Shown here piece after piece: positions 36,184 to 45,528 of a stretch of DNA of 64,000 nucleotides; position 1 is the first letter of the stretch; every line of letters begins with the position of its first letter. A program made the position numbers and the translations under genes. Origin of the DNA: Agarilytica sp045430285 (lineage in GTDB: Bacteria > Pseudomonadota > Gammaproteobacteria > Pseudomonadales > Cellvibrionaceae); assembly GCA_045430285.1 (NCBI GenBank), contig JAILXV010000001.1:124001-188000 (forward strand), in the 5' to 3' direction. The notes below the pieces were generated by a model. It did not search any database and was not told where the DNA came from. It saw nothing but the letters and a program-made list of their open reading frames with translations.

Positions 36184-36690
36184 ATGATTAAGAATACATG
36201 TTTCGCACTTGCGCTTTTAGCGTTTGCTCAATTGTCCTTCGCTGCGAAGATTGTTGTTTTCGATACAAACGAATCCATTATGCGCACTCAATTTGCTCAG
36301 CAAACGTTAGAGGCATTTGAGTCGACACCCGAGTTTGCGAAGATGAAGGCAGACTACGAAGGCTTAACTGCTGATTTGGAGATTCTTGATAAAGAGCGTT
36401 CTTCAAAAAGCATGACGTGGGGCGAAGAAGACAAGAAAAAGCATTTAGCCAAAATGGAAGCTGTTGCTAAAGAGCGCAACGTTGCGATGCAACGTATTAA
36501 AGGTGAACAGAATAAAGTATTGAAAACAATTTTCGACAAGTACCAACCTGTACTTAAAGCGGTTGTTGATAAATATATGGAAGAAAAAAATATTGATTTG
36601 ATGATAAAGCGTGAAGCAGTCGCTGCAGCGCTAAATGACAGCATCGATGTGACACAAGATATTGCAACAGAATTGGATAAGCAAAAATAG
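36184..36690 (+). CDS. skp: Periplasmic chaperone Skp/OmpH
   Basis: A 168-residue protein with a signal peptide (MIKNTCFALALLAFAQLSFA) and a long charged coiled-coil region typical of the Skp trimer's tentacles (residues about 50-125, rich in Lys and Glu). It escorts unfolded outer-membrane proteins to the BAM complex. The ribosome binding site is GGAG before the ATG. It lies directly between bamA and lpxD, the conserved order. Confidence 0.93.
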   Translation: MIKNTCFALALLAFAQLSFAAKIVVFDTNESIMRTQFAQQTLEAFESTPEFAKMKADYEGLTADLEILDKERSSKSMTWGEEDKKKHLAKMEAVAKERNVAMQRIKGEQNKVLKTIFDKYQPVLKAVVDKYMEEKNIDLMIKREAVAAALNDSIDVTQDIATELDKQK

Positions 36691-36728
36691 CTGACGCCTA
36701 GCGACTTTCATCAGATGAGTGACACCTT

Positions 36729-37757
36729 ATGAAGACGGAGTATAGCCTTAAAGAGTTATCGTCCCATCTGAGTGCGCGATTGGTGGGTGATGGAGCAATA
36801 AAGCTTTCCGGTATTGCGTCCCTCGAGACTGCCACGTCAGGGGAGCTTAGCTTCCTATCATCTAAGTCCTATATAGGCAGTTTATCGAACAGCTGTGCAG
36901 GTGCCGTGATTCTGCGAGAAGAGTACCTTGCGGGGTACGATGGTCCAGCCTTGGTTCTGGATGATCCGTATAAAGCTTATGCCCTAGCGAGCGCGCTTTT
37001 TGATCCTAGGCCAAAGCGTATAGAAGGTATTCACCCGTCTGCGGTGGTTTCTGATTCAGCGGAGGTTGCGCCGTCAGCTTCGGTTGGCCCAAATTGCGTT
37101 ATTGGGGATAACGTAAAAGTTGGTGCAGGGTGTGAAATATATCCTGGTGTGGTGATTTCAGAAAACAGCCAGCTTGGTGAGAATTGTTTGATCTATCCAA
37201 ATGTATCCTTGTATTCGAATGTGAGAATCGGTTCGAATGTGATTATTCATAGCGGCACAACAATTGGTTCAGACGGTTTTGGTTTTGCGCCCAGCGCTGA
37301 AGGGTGGGTTAAGATTCACCAGTTAGGTGGTGTCGTTATTGGCGATAATGTGGAAATTGGCGCGGGCACAGCGATAGACCGCGGTGCGATTGGGGACACA
37401 GTTATCCATGATGGCGTTATCATAGATAATCAGGTGCATATGGCACATAACGTAGAAGTGGGAGAAAACACCGCAATTGCCGGTTGTGTGGGGATTGCCG
37501 GCAGTACAAAAATAGGGAAAAACTGTACTTTTGCGGGAGCCGTTGCGGTCAATGGGCATATTGAAATTGCTGATAATTGCCATTTTAACGGTGGCACGAT
37601 TGTAACGAAAGGGACAAAAAATGCCGGAGTTTTTGCCTCAGCGACACCTATGCAAGATGTAAAAAACTGGCGTAAATCTGCCGTTCGTTTTGGACAATTA
37701 GATGATTTAGCTGGTCGAATTAAGAAACTCGAAAAAGAACAAAATTCTAAGAGCTAA
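36729..37757 (+). CDS. lpxD: UDP-3-O-acylglucosamine N-acyltransferase LpxD
   Basis: A 342-residue enzyme adding the second 3-hydroxyacyl chain in lipid A synthesis. The N-terminal domain (1-100) is followed by a left-handed beta-helix with hexapeptide repeats (VGPNCVIGDNVKVG and onward) and the motif SDGFGFAP near 180. The catalytic His is expected in QVHMAHNVEVG. A C-terminal helix, DDLAGRIKKLEKE, is as usual. fabZ follows by 60 bp. Confidence 0.96.
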   Translation: MKTEYSLKELSSHLSARLVGDGAIKLSGIASLETATSGELSFLSSKSYIGSLSNSCAGAVILREEYLAGYDGPALVLDDPYKAYALASALFDPRPKRIEGIHPSAVVSDSAEVAPSASVGPNCVIGDNVKVGAGCEIYPGVVISENSQLGENCLIYPNVSLYSNVRIGSNVIIHSGTTIGSDGFGFAPSAEGWVKIHQLGGVVIGDNVEIGAGTAIDRGAIGDTVIHDGVIIDNQVHMAHNVEVGENTAIAGCVGIAGSTKIGKNCTFAGAVAVNGHIEIADNCHFNGGTIVTKGTKNAGVFASATPMQDVKNWRKSAVRFGQLDDLAGRIKKLEKEQNSKS

Positions 37758-37817
37758 CATAAGAATTAACATTAGTGCGGCTGCAGTCGCTGAGCAAAAT
37801 TTTGGGGCAAACAAACC

Positions 37818-38258
37818 ATGATGATGGACATCGTTGAAATTCGTAAATACCTTCCTCACCGCTATCCTTTCTTGTTGATAGATCGCGTAGTTGAACTGGA
37901 AGAGGGTGAAAGAATATTGGCATATAAAAATGTCTCGATGAACGAAGAGGTCTTTCAAGGGCACTTCCCCCACTTTCCGGTGTTTCCTGGCGTGATGCTG
38001 ATTGAAGCGATGGCACAAGCGTGCGGTGTGCTCGGGTTTAAAACGATGGACAAAACGCCTGACGATGGCTCCATTTATTTGTTTGCTGGTATCGATAAGG
38101 TGCGATTTAAGCGTCAAGTTGTGCCTGGCGATCGCGTATTTTTTGAAGCGAAAATAGTGTCTGAAAAACGCGGCATATGGAAGTTTGATTGTGTTGCTAC
38201 TGTTGATGGTGAGCTAGTCACTAGCGCTACTATTATGTGTGCGGACCGGAGCGTATAG
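37818..38258 (+). CDS. fabZ: 3-hydroxyacyl-[acyl-carrier-protein] dehydratase FabZ
   Basis: A 146-residue hot-dog-fold enzyme of fatty acid elongation that also competes with LpxA for 3-hydroxyacyl-ACP. Motifs: YLPHRYPFLLIDRV, FQGHFPHFPVFPGVMLIEAMAQACG with the catalytic His and Glu, and DKVRFKRQVVPGD. Normal length. Three consecutive ATGs open the gene (37818, 37821 and nearby); I kept the first. It lies between lpxD and lpxA. Confidence 0.97.
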   Translation: MMMDIVEIRKYLPHRYPFLLIDRVVELEEGERILAYKNVSMNEEVFQGHFPHFPVFPGVMLIEAMAQACGVLGFKTMDKTPDDGSIYLFAGIDKVRFKRQVVPGDRVFFEAKIVSEKRGIWKFDCVATVDGELVTSATIMCADRSV

Positions 38259-38283
38259 CTCAAACTATCTGATGAACAAATCT

Positions 38284-39054
38284 ATGATTGATAACCGAGC
38301 GATTATTGATCCTTCCGCAGAGCTTGCGGATGGGGTTAAAGTTGGTCCGTGGAGTATTATCGGTCCAGACGTCAAGATTGGTGCAGGTACAGAGATAGCC
38401 TCTCATGTTGTCCTAAAAGGGCCAACGGTTATTGGTGAAAATAATCGTATTATGCAGTTCTCCTCTATCGGCGAGGACACCCCAGACTTGAAATACTCTG
38501 GAGAGCCTACTCGTTTAGTGATTGGCGACAGAAATGTCATTCGTGAAGGCGTTACGATACATCGTGGTACGGTGCAGGATCGCTCAGAAACGACAATTGG
38601 CAATGACAACTTGGTTATGGCCTACGCTCACGTGGGGCATGATAGCGTTATCGGAAATCACTGTATTTTAGTGAACAATGCCTCTCTCGCGGGGCATGTT
38701 GATGTCGGGGATTGGGCTATTTTAAGTGGCTACACATTGGTTCATCAATACTGTGCTATTGGTACCCACAGCTTCACAGGCATGGGCAGTGCGGTCGGAA
38801 AAGATATTCCTGCATTTGTCACTGTTGCTGGAGCGCCGGCTGCGGCAAGAAGTATTAACTTGGAAGGTTTGAAACGCCGAGATTTTAGTAAAGATCAGCT
38901 TGCAAACCTATCGAAAGCGTTCAAAATTATTTATCGGCGTGGGCTGACTTTGGAGTCCGCTTTAGGTGAACTGTCTGAGTTGACCGATCACGGCGGTGAA
39001 ATTCAAACCCTATGTGAATCGCTACGGGTTTCTACGCGAGGAATTGTTCGCTAG
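38284..39054 (+). CDS. lpxA: UDP-N-acetylglucosamine acyltransferase LpxA
   Basis: A 256-residue enzyme of the first step of lipid A synthesis. I chose the ATG at 38284 because MIDNRAIIDPSAEL aligns with the usual LpxA N-terminus; in-frame starts at 38272 and 38239 add 4 and 15 residues. The hexapeptide beta-helix is clear (VGPWSIIGPDVKIGAGTEI). The catalytic His is in AYAHVGHDSVIG, and GLKRRDFSKDQ opens the C-terminal helical part. Confidence 0.96.
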   Translation: MIDNRAIIDPSAELADGVKVGPWSIIGPDVKIGAGTEIASHVVLKGPTVIGENNRIMQFSSIGEDTPDLKYSGEPTRLVIGDRNVIREGVTIHRGTVQDRSETTIGNDNLVMAYAHVGHDSVIGNHCILVNNASLAGHVDVGDWAILSGYTLVHQYCAIGTHSFTGMGSAVGKDIPAFVTVAGAPAAARSINLEGLKRRDFSKDQLANLSKAFKIIYRRGLTLESALGELSELTDHGGEIQTLCESLRVSTRGIVR

Positions 39055-39081
39055 AGCCGTTCCCTCCATGTGATTTCGAAG

Positions 39082-39105
39082 AGCGGATATTTATGATTAT
39101 CCGCT
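39082..39105. repeat. Perfect 8-bp inverted repeat between lpxA and lpxB
   Basis: AGCGGATA (39082-39089) and TATCCGCT (39098-39105) are separated by 8 nt, 27 bp after the lpxA stop. There is no U-tract. It may be an mRNA processing or stability hairpin within the operon. Confidence 0.45.
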
Positions 39106-39142
39106 ACGCCTTTTCTACGTGTTTTCTAAAACTGCATCGACT

Positions 39143-40285
39143 ATGAAAAAACTATCGCGAGTTGCAATTGTTGTGGGTGAAGCGTCTGGGGATATGCTCG
39201 GTGCAGGGTTGATGGAAGCGCTTCAGCGTCGTTATCCCGATTGCCAGTTCGAAGGCATCGGTGGCGCTAAAATGATTGAGCGAGGTTTTGTCTCTCATTT
39301 TGCAATGGATCGCTTAGCCGTTATGGGTTTTGTCGAACCCCTTAAGCGCCTTCCTGAATTACTGGGTATTCGAAAATCTCTTCGTCAGCGTTATACGCAA
39401 TCACCTCCAGATATTTTTATTGGCATCGATGCACCGGATTTTAACCTTTCGCTTGAAGGATCTCTTAAAAAGCACGGTGTTAAAACTGTTCACTATGTCA
39501 GTCCCTCAGTTTGGGCGTGGCGTCAGGGGCGCGTTAAAACCATTGCTAAAGCCGTGGACCTTATGCTGACCTTGTTTCCTTTTGAAGAAAGGTTTTATCA
39601 GGAGCATAAGGTAAAGGTTCATTGTGTCGGTCATCCCCTCGCGGATAAATTGTCTTTAGAGGATGTTAAGGTTGAGATTCGCCAGAAAATGAATCTCGTC
39701 CAGGATGCCGAATATCTTGCCTTATTACCAGGTAGTCGGCACTCCGAGGTCGCGCTCTTATCTGAGGTGTTTTTAAGCGCTGCAGAAAAGTGCGTGTCAG
39801 CTCGGCCTGGAATGAAAATATTAATGCCTGCGGCGAACGAAGCTCGGCTAGCAGAACTCACATCCAAGCTAAGTCTATTTCCTTCGTTAGACGTGACTTT
39901 AAGTTTGGGGAATTCCCATGAAGTAATGGCTGCTGCCGATGTGGTTTTGATGGCGTCTGGAACGACTACGCTTGAAGCAATGCTATTGAAGCGCCCCATG
40001 GTGATTGCGTATAAAATGGGGGTGGTGTCATACTGGATTTTGAAGCGGCTTGTAAAATCAAAATACGTCGGCTTGCCCAATCTATTAGCAAATCGATTAC
40101 TGGTACCGGAATTACTGCAAGAGAATGCAACGGTAGAAAATATCAGTCGATCACTTATGACCTATTTCGAATCTGAGCAAGAAAGCGCAGCGATTGTCGA
40201 AGAGTTTCAGAGCATCCACCGAAGCCTTAAAAAAAATGCGAATGAAGAAGCTGCAAATGCCATTGAACAGTTGTACTTAAATTAA
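39143..40285 (+). CDS. lpxB: Lipid-A-disaccharide synthase LpxB
   Basis: A 380-residue GT19 glycosyltransferase that joins UDP-diacylglucosamine and lipid X. I chose the ATG at 39143 (MKKLSRVAIVVGEASGD), which fits the family N-terminus; a GTG at 39119 would add eight residues and neither has a clear ribosome binding site. Motifs: VGEASGDMLGAGLM, IGIDAPDFNL, YVSPSVWAWRQGR, LLPGSRHSEV and ASGTTTLEAML. rnhB follows. Confidence 0.96.
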   Translation: MKKLSRVAIVVGEASGDMLGAGLMEALQRRYPDCQFEGIGGAKMIERGFVSHFAMDRLAVMGFVEPLKRLPELLGIRKSLRQRYTQSPPDIFIGIDAPDFNLSLEGSLKKHGVKTVHYVSPSVWAWRQGRVKTIAKAVDLMLTLFPFEERFYQEHKVKVHCVGHPLADKLSLEDVKVEIRQKMNLVQDAEYLALLPGSRHSEVALLSEVFLSAAEKCVSARPGMKILMPAANEARLAELTSKLSLFPSLDVTLSLGNSHEVMAAADVVLMASGTTTLEAMLLKRPMVIAYKMGVVSYWILKRLVKSKYVGLPNLLANRLLVPELLQENATVENISRSLMTYFESEQESAAIVEEFQSIHRSLKKNANEEAANAIEQLYLN

Positions 40286-40310
40286 AAGGGTATAAAAAGA
40301 GACGATCCAT

Positions 40311-40919
40311 ATGACCATTGATATGTTTGAGGTTGATACCTCGTATGATCTGATCGCGGGTGTTGATGAAGTGGGAAGAGGCCCATTGGCGGGTGATGTG
40401 GTTACTGCAGCCGTAATACTAGGGAAAGATCACAATATTTCTGGACTAAATGATTCTAAAAAACTAAGTGAAAAGAAACGAATTCAACTAAGCAAAGAGA
40501 TAAAAGAAAAAGCGCTCGCATGGAGTATCGCGCGCGCTTCTGTTGAAGAGATTGATGATATTAATATTCTGCACGCTAGTCTTTTAGCTATGAAGCGAGC
40601 CGTAGACGAATTAAATCCCGTGCCCGAGTACGTCTACGTCGATGGAAATAAATTGCCGCGCTGGCATTATGCTTCTGAAGCGGTGGTTCAAGGAGACAGC
40701 CGCGTTGCGGAGATAAGTGCCGCTTCGATTCTTGCTAAAGTAGCGAGAGATACGGAAATGGCCGAATTTGATGAAAAATTTCCAGAATATGGTTTTGCTA
40801 AACACAAAGGGTATCCAACTAAAGTACATCTCGAAGCGTTAGAAAAACACGGCCCGTGTGCGATTCACCGCTGTTCATTTGGTCCAGTAAAGAAAATATT
40901 GCAAGAAAACGAAAATTAG
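40311..40919 (+). CDS. rnhB: Ribonuclease HII
   Basis: A 202-residue enzyme removing RNA from RNA/DNA hybrids and misincorporated ribonucleotides. Active-site motifs: IAGVDEVGRGPLAGDV near the N-terminus (Asp and Glu ligands), YVDGNKLP, VQGDSRVAEISAASILAKVARD, and KHKGYPTKVHLEAL. It is the last gene of the conserved envelope block; the dnaE gene that usually comes next is absent here. Confidence 0.96.
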   Translation: MTIDMFEVDTSYDLIAGVDEVGRGPLAGDVVTAAVILGKDHNISGLNDSKKLSEKKRIQLSKEIKEKALAWSIARASVEEIDDINILHASLLAMKRAVDELNPVPEYVYVDGNKLPRWHYASEAVVQGDSRVAEISAASILAKVARDTEMAEFDEKFPEYGFAKHKGYPTKVHLEALEKHGPCAIHRCSFGPVKKILQENEN

Positions 40920-41083
40920 TTGAATTTTCGGTTAAATATTTATGAATATCTGATATTAGTGAGCTATACCTAGTAATAAGAGGTGCGAAATTTTGTGACA
41001 CAGAGCACTATTTATGTGTGAATGCTCTGGGTTTTAGTAAATAGCAGCACTTGGTTATTTCACGAGGATCTAAGGGGGTAATT

Positions 41084-41584
41084 GTGAAAATGGATAATTT
41101 CGGGTTTGGGGTATTTTGTAATCCTTGGCTAGATTTTTATGCAGAGTGGCTCAACTCTATTAATGAGAGAGAAAACGCAATGCGGCGATTTATCCGGCAC
41201 CCATCAGACATTCCAATCGCTTTTTCTTTGGAGTCATGTCCCTCTCATACGCAGCACTTGCGAGACGTGAGTAGTGGCGGCCTATGCTTCACCTCAGAGA
41301 CCCCGATGAAGGCCGGTAGTAATATTCATATAGAGATAGGGCTAGACCGTTCCCCATTTGAGGCAGATGGCACAGTCGCGTGGTGTAAGCGCGAACGTGA
41401 TGCGTATGCGGTTGGCGTGGAGTTTACCGATAACTCGACTCAATACAGTGTGCGGATGATTGAGCAGATCTGTCATATTGAGCATTATCGATATGAAATG
41501 CTGGAGTCGGAAGGGCGAGATCTCAGCAGTGAAGATGCGGCAAAAGAGTGGGTTGAAAAGTACGCTGCGGACTTCCCCGCTTAA
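41084..41584 (+). CDS. PilZ-domain protein (c-di-GMP receptor)
   Basis: A 166-residue protein. I start it at GTG 41084, six bases after AGGGGG; the ATG at 41090 is also possible. A PilZ domain begins around residue 33: RRFIRH (the R-x-x-x-R element), then DVSSGGLCF (the D/N-x-S-x-x-G element), and a beta-strand EADGTVAWCKRE. Both c-di-GMP-binding elements are present. The C-terminal tail is helical and acidic. It stands alone with a terminator. It could respond to the GGDEF/EAL protein encoded at 16956-19388, but nothing in the sequence ties the two. Confidence 0.85.
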   Translation: MKMDNFGFGVFCNPWLDFYAEWLNSINERENAMRRFIRHPSDIPIAFSLESCPSHTQHLRDVSSGGLCFTSETPMKAGSNIHIEIGLDRSPFEADGTVAWCKRERDAYAVGVEFTDNSTQYSVRMIEQICHIEHYRYEMLESEGRDLSSEDAAKEWVEKYAADFPA

Positions 41585-41613
41585 TTTCATGTAATTTGAA
41601 CCGTTTAAAATGG

Positions 41614-41649
41614 AAAAGGCCGATACCTGAAGGGGTATCGGCCTTTTTT
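41614..41649 (+). terminator. Strong Rho-independent terminator after the PilZ gene
   Basis: AAAAGGCCGATACC pairs with GGTATCGGCCTTTTTT around the loop TGAAGG. The flanking A- and T-tracts make it usable from both strands, for the PilZ gene (+) and the convergent gene at 41708 (-). Confidence 0.85.
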
Positions 41650-41707
41650 ATGACTTTGAATTGGAGTGGAGGCTCGAAGGTAGGGAGGTTAAGGCCTTTA
41701 GGAAGGA

Positions 41708-42241
41708 TTAAGCCGCAAGCAGCTTGTCATAGCGACGGCTTAACAGCTCATAAAATTGCTCGCGTAGCTGCATTATTGTCGCTTTGATATCGGCAATTTC
41801 TTGTTCACTGATATCCTGTCTTCCTACGTATACCTGCTTACGAAAAAACGCAATTTTGGCTGCATATAGCCGAAGCGTTTTTTCCATCGTTTTCTCGCCG
41901 AGCATCAGCAGTTTCGCTTCTGCCGCTGCGAGCTTCTCGAAATCTTGGACCAATTGCTCGTTTATACGATCAAGTTCGTGTTTTCTTGCGGGCGGCCAGC
42001 GCTTACCGAAACGTGTAGATTCGATAACCAGCGCCGAATATTTGGCGAAACAGTGATTCACCCGCCCAACTTCAGACGATATCTCTTCAAGCAGATAAAT
42101 CTTTTTCTGTTCTGGTCGCGCTCTCGCGGGGGATTGTTGGTCCCGCCACATCTTTGTTAGCCACAGGGATGCCATTGTCAGCATCATTCCCATCGCGATT
42201 TTAAATAAAGTGTCAAGAATCGCCCAATAATCAATACCCAT
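41708..42241 (-). CDS. Membrane-anchored coiled-coil protein of unknown function
   Basis: About 177 residues from the ATG at 42241 (MGIDYWAIL), which has GAGAG at a good distance; an in-frame GTG at 42253 is less likely. A single hydrophobic segment at about 8-31 anchors a cytoplasmic, highly charged helical domain with heptad-like patterns (ELDRINEQLVQDFEKLAAAEAK, given in part). I do not recognise a family. It is convergent with the PilZ gene and shares its terminator. Confidence 0.7.
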   Translation of the reverse strand: MGIDYWAILDTLFKIAMGMMLTMASLWLTKMWRDQQSPARARPEQKKIYLLEEISSEVGRVNHCFAKYSALVIESTRFGKRWPPARKHELDRINEQLVQDFEKLAAAEAKLLMLGEKTMEKTLRLYAAKIAFFRKQVYVGRQDISEQEIADIKATIMQLREQFYELLSRRYDKLLAA

Positions 42242-42532
42242 AGTTGCTCTCACATAATTTGGTCAATTAATTGACTGATTGTCAGTGTCATTAATGTATT
42301 TAGCAAAATACGAACCAGATTATGGGAATCCTTTGGGAGGTGCTATGGAGGGCGCGCGGGATGGGGGAGGCATGTATTTTATGGCCTCGGGTCTGGGCCT
42401 CAAACGGTATTCGGCCCGCTGTAAACGAGCTGAATACCTTACTTCTATGGGCTTTTATTGCGTCTGCTTTTTAAGCGTTATTTTAGGAAGGATGTACCTG
42501 ATTGACGCTTCAAGCTTGTTTATTATGGCTAT

Positions 42533-45064
42533 TCAAGGACAGACATTCGAAATTTTATCCAGTTCTTTTGCGGTTGTGGTAAATGCATATTCCTCGTTAT
42601 CGCTGAAGAAGTAATACACCATGTCGTTAGAAAACATCATGATGCCGATGCCGCCATAGCCAGACATATAGGGGACCCATGTGTCGCTGATACATGAGGT
42701 TAAGGTGGAGGATGCGTTCAGATTGTACGCCCAGAAACTATGTTGATATTTGTCGTTTGTACTACCTGCATTCAACCCGCGGTCATTGTTACTTTTTTGT
42801 AAGGCCGAGTTCATCATGCTTTGGTTTATGACTTGCGTTCCATTGATTTGGCCGTTAGATTTATTTAAAAATTCCCCCAGCTTCACGGCATCATCGCGGT
42901 GGTAAGTTAACCCGAAACCGGCCCAGAACTGCGCCGTAGAGTCGTAAGTTCGTTTGCTTGTGTAAGTGAGTGGACTTAAACCTAGAGGTTTGTAAATATC
43001 TTCTACCAGTAAATCAGTAAACAAATCCGCGTTATTTCCCGCGAGATCTTTGTAATATTCATTCATACCCCGTCCGAGAAGATATGTGTCAGATGTATGG
43101 TATACCCAGCTCGTATTCGGCGTTACTTTGCGTGGATATGCGCAAGCGTGACTCACTTTCTGCGCGTGGGTATCAACTAAAAAGAAGTTGTTTGTGGTAC
43201 TTGTTGACCCCTCGTCCGTTTCGAAACCGCTGGAGTTATAATTTCCAGTGGCCATATCCAAAGCGTTTTCAAAAGTGACGTCATTCCATTGACTACCGCA
43301 TTCACTGACGTAATCACCAATAATTAAGTCGCTTTGTGATCCTGAATAAAGTTGTTCGAGTCGCATTAAGCCAAAACCGCCAACAACTGATTTAGCTGTC
43401 GAATATGACGGTACAGCCATAACGTCGCAGTAAGGGTAGTCGCCCTGACGTGTTGCGCATCCTCCTGTGTAGTTAATGCCGTTGTAGGCAACGCCAAACA
43501 GGGTCATATGGCTTGAGGTGATTTCTGATGCGATGTTCGCGATTGTGATGTTGCTTCCTGGGTAATCTGTCGCCAGCTCGCTGATGTTTTTGGTTGGCAT
43601 CCGGTTCGAGACTTCGGTCTCATATGCACTTATTAGGCTGCCTGCATTTGATACGTTACTTGGTGTGTAAGATGCGTTGAGTTCTCCATGCAGGTTGTAC
43701 TTGAAGTACACACATGTTTCTTGTGCGATCTGATAAGCCACTTGTGATACAGATCCATCGTCTTTAAATAAAAAGGTCATTACGCCGTTATGTGTGCAGT
43801 TTGCATTGCGTTCTTGTAATGCGAAAGGCAATGCAGCACGCGAGTATCCGTTATCGTTACTTTCATTCCATACGCGGCCAGGGGCTAAAATATATTCCCA
43901 ATCATTGCTACTATTATTGCTGATCACGCCACGGTTAACGGGTATGAGGTGTGTGCCATGTTGAACAAATTGGTAGTTAAAATTAGGCATTCGGTCGGGG
44001 TTGCTATAAGCGCTTGCCAGACTTGTTCCTTGTTCACTTAGTATGCCGTCTGTAATCGTGAGCGTGAGCGTTCCCTCGAATGTATTCGTTGGGTTCGCTG
44101 CGTTGGTCGGAATGGCATAGTGACTGTAGTCGACTAGCCCCACTGTGCTAGTACCGGTCAGTTGGGTGTAGGTTGCTGCTGATCGGCTCACATTACCACT
44201 GCCCGTTAAGCAGTCGTAATCACAACTACCGCCACCAGAACTGGTGCCCGTACCGCTGACGCTTACGGTTGAAGTGGGTTCGTCGCTATCGTTGGACGGA
44301 ATACTGAGCGTGGCGCTTGAGCTGCTTTGTGTCGTGGGTTGATACTGTATTGTCGTGGTGCAGTTATTGCCTTCAGTGACGGTAGTATTTGAACAGTTAT
44401 CCGCACTTAAACTAAACGGGCTAGCTAAGCCAGAAAGTGTACCTATAGTAAGGTCTGCATCACCATCGTTGTTGATTGTAATTGTTTTTGTGGTGCTATT
44501 TCCGATGTTAACGTTACCGAAAGCGCCCGAACCGGACACTGTGATTTCCGGTGATCCACTGCCGGAGCCAGGTGATCCGGAGACGAGGATGTCATCGAAC
44601 CAGCAATAGTCTGCATTGCCGTTACCCGCAATGCGTAACCGCAATACTACATTCGCGTTATTATCTATACCAGAGGGTGAGACACTGCCTGAATATAAGG
44701 TGTACCCATCGTCTTGTCCGTTGATAACTTGAAGAACTGTATTCCAGCTCGAGCCGCCATTGGTAGATACTTCGGCTCTACATAAATCACTTCCTTCCAA
44801 CGAGCTTGCGGCGATTTTTGCGCTGACATTTACACTGATATAATTGCTGGTCGCAATCGTGCGGGTCAGTGTTTTGGTTTTTCGTAGTCGTACAGAGGCA
44901 TTGGCACCGTACCATGTCACTGTTGGGGAATAGCCACTTCCACTGACTGCCCAGCCACTGTAGTTGCTATCTTGAAAACCCTCTAAAAAAATAGTGTCTG
45001 CATGGCTGCTGATGGCGACTAGCGCAGACAGCCAGAGACTTATAGTTAAATACTGTAGTTTCAT
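42533..45064 (-). CDS. Secreted SxxK serine hydrolase with jelly-roll-like and ASH-type domains (paralog 1)
   Basis: A chain of 843 residues from the ATG at 45064 (MKLQYLTISLW), with GAGG upstream; a TTG five codons earlier is less likely. Signal peptide ending ISSHA. Next comes a beta-rich domain (about 22-160) ending in YCWFDDILV, like carbohydrate-binding jelly rolls. A choice-of-anchor D/ASH-type Ig domain (about 172-275) follows with GSGAFGNVNIG and a Cys pair, then a linker. The C-terminal half looks like a beta-lactamase-fold hydrolase: YSTAK gives Ser555-x-x-Lys558, WVYHTSDT is a plausible second motif, and MSGYGG is the third. Several cysteine pairs fit an extracellular life. The substrate is unknown. 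It is a paralog of the gene at 47622, on the other side of ald/lrp. Confidence 0.8.
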   Translation of the reverse strand: MKLQYLTISLWLSALVAISSHADTIFLEGFQDSNYSGWAVSGSGYSPTVTWYGANASVRLRKTKTLTRTIATSNYISVNVSAKIAASSLEGSDLCRAEVSTNGGSSWNTVLQVINGQDDGYTLYSGSVSPSGIDNNANVVLRLRIAGNGNADYCWFDDILVSGSPGSGSGSPEITVSGSGAFGNVNIGNSTTKTITINNDGDADLTIGTLSGLASPFSLSADNCSNTTVTEGNNCTTTIQYQPTTQSSSSATLSIPSNDSDEPTSTVSVSGTGTSSGGGSCDYDCLTGSGNVSRSAATYTQLTGTSTVGLVDYSHYAIPTNAANPTNTFEGTLTLTITDGILSEQGTSLASAYSNPDRMPNFNYQFVQHGTHLIPVNRGVISNNSSNDWEYILAPGRVWNESNDNGYSRAALPFALQERNANCTHNGVMTFLFKDDGSVSQVAYQIAQETCVYFKYNLHGELNASYTPSNVSNAGSLISAYETEVSNRMPTKNISELATDYPGSNITIANIASEITSSHMTLFGVAYNGINYTGGCATRQGDYPYCDVMAVPSYSTAKSVVGGFGLMRLEQLYSGSQSDLIIGDYVSECGSQWNDVTFENALDMATGNYNSSGFETDEGSTSTTNNFFLVDTHAQKVSHACAYPRKVTPNTSWVYHTSDTYLLGRGMNEYYKDLAGNNADLFTDLLVEDIYKPLGLSPLTYTSKRTYDSTAQFWAGFGLTYHRDDAVKLGEFLNKSNGQINGTQVINQSMMNSALQKSNNDRGLNAGSTNDKYQHSFWAYNLNASSTLTSCISDTWVPYMSGYGGIGIMMFSNDMVYYFFSDNEEYAFTTTAKELDKISNVCP

Positions 45065-45079
45065 CGCTTTTATCCTCAA

Positions 45080-45528
45080 CTTACTTTTATATTTGTTGAT
45101 TTAAGTGTTGTAGGTGCGTTGATGTAATTTAAGCGGAAACGGATAGCGCAACGCTTTACTTACACTGCTTGTTAGCCATTCTTTTTTGCCGAATACGAAG
45201 GACTCGACTTATGGTGTTCCATGATAATATTTATCCGACGGTGTTAACTGCGCCTAGCAACGTTTTATTGGTTTATTATTTGATATCTGCGGATTAATGA
45301 AGCGTAAAATTATCGCTAAATAGCACGGTTTCCTAGAACCAGAGTCAATGGTTCGGTTGGTCCAGATTGTTTTGGAGGCGTTGCTCTTGAGGCAGGGTTT
45401 CCTGGAAAGCAGAGAGTTTATATGTCGAGTTACATAGTGGCTAGCGGTGTAAGCGCAGTATAGGCCAAATAAAATCGTATAGATTTAAAGATATAGGGGC
45501 CCGCGAGTATTAATAGGCCCCTAAACAA
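45080..45528. other. Intergenic region, no gene seen
   Basis: About 450 bp between the secreted hydrolase start and the ald stop. It carries an ald-side hairpin (45494-45523) and an imperfect direct repeat, GGTTTCCTAGAACCAGAG at 45327-45344 and GGTTTCCTGGAAAGCAGAG at 45396-45414 (69 bp apart). I see no coding frame or known riboswitch. Confidence 0.45.
45494..45523 (-). terminator. Hairpin downstream of ald
   Basis: TAGGGGCC (45494-45501) and GGCCCCTA (45516-45523) form a perfect 8-bp stem just past the ald stop on the minus strand. The following sequence (TATATCTTTA) is U-rich but not a clean U-tract. Confidence 0.55.

Noticed and set aside
38239..38283. Longer lpxA starts at GTG 38239 and ATG 38272
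   Set aside because: The extra residues do not match the LpxA N-terminus, whereas MIDNRAIIDPSA from 38284 does.
42279..42614. 111-codon plus-strand frame between two minus-strand genes
   Set aside because: It overlaps the end of the secreted hydrolase gene, has no convincing start signal and no recognisable domain.
45327..45414. Imperfect direct repeat (GGTTTCC...CAGAG twice) that looked like a riboswitch or operator
   Set aside because: The two copies differ at several positions, no fold matching a known riboswitch class could be drawn, and the position is far from any start codon.
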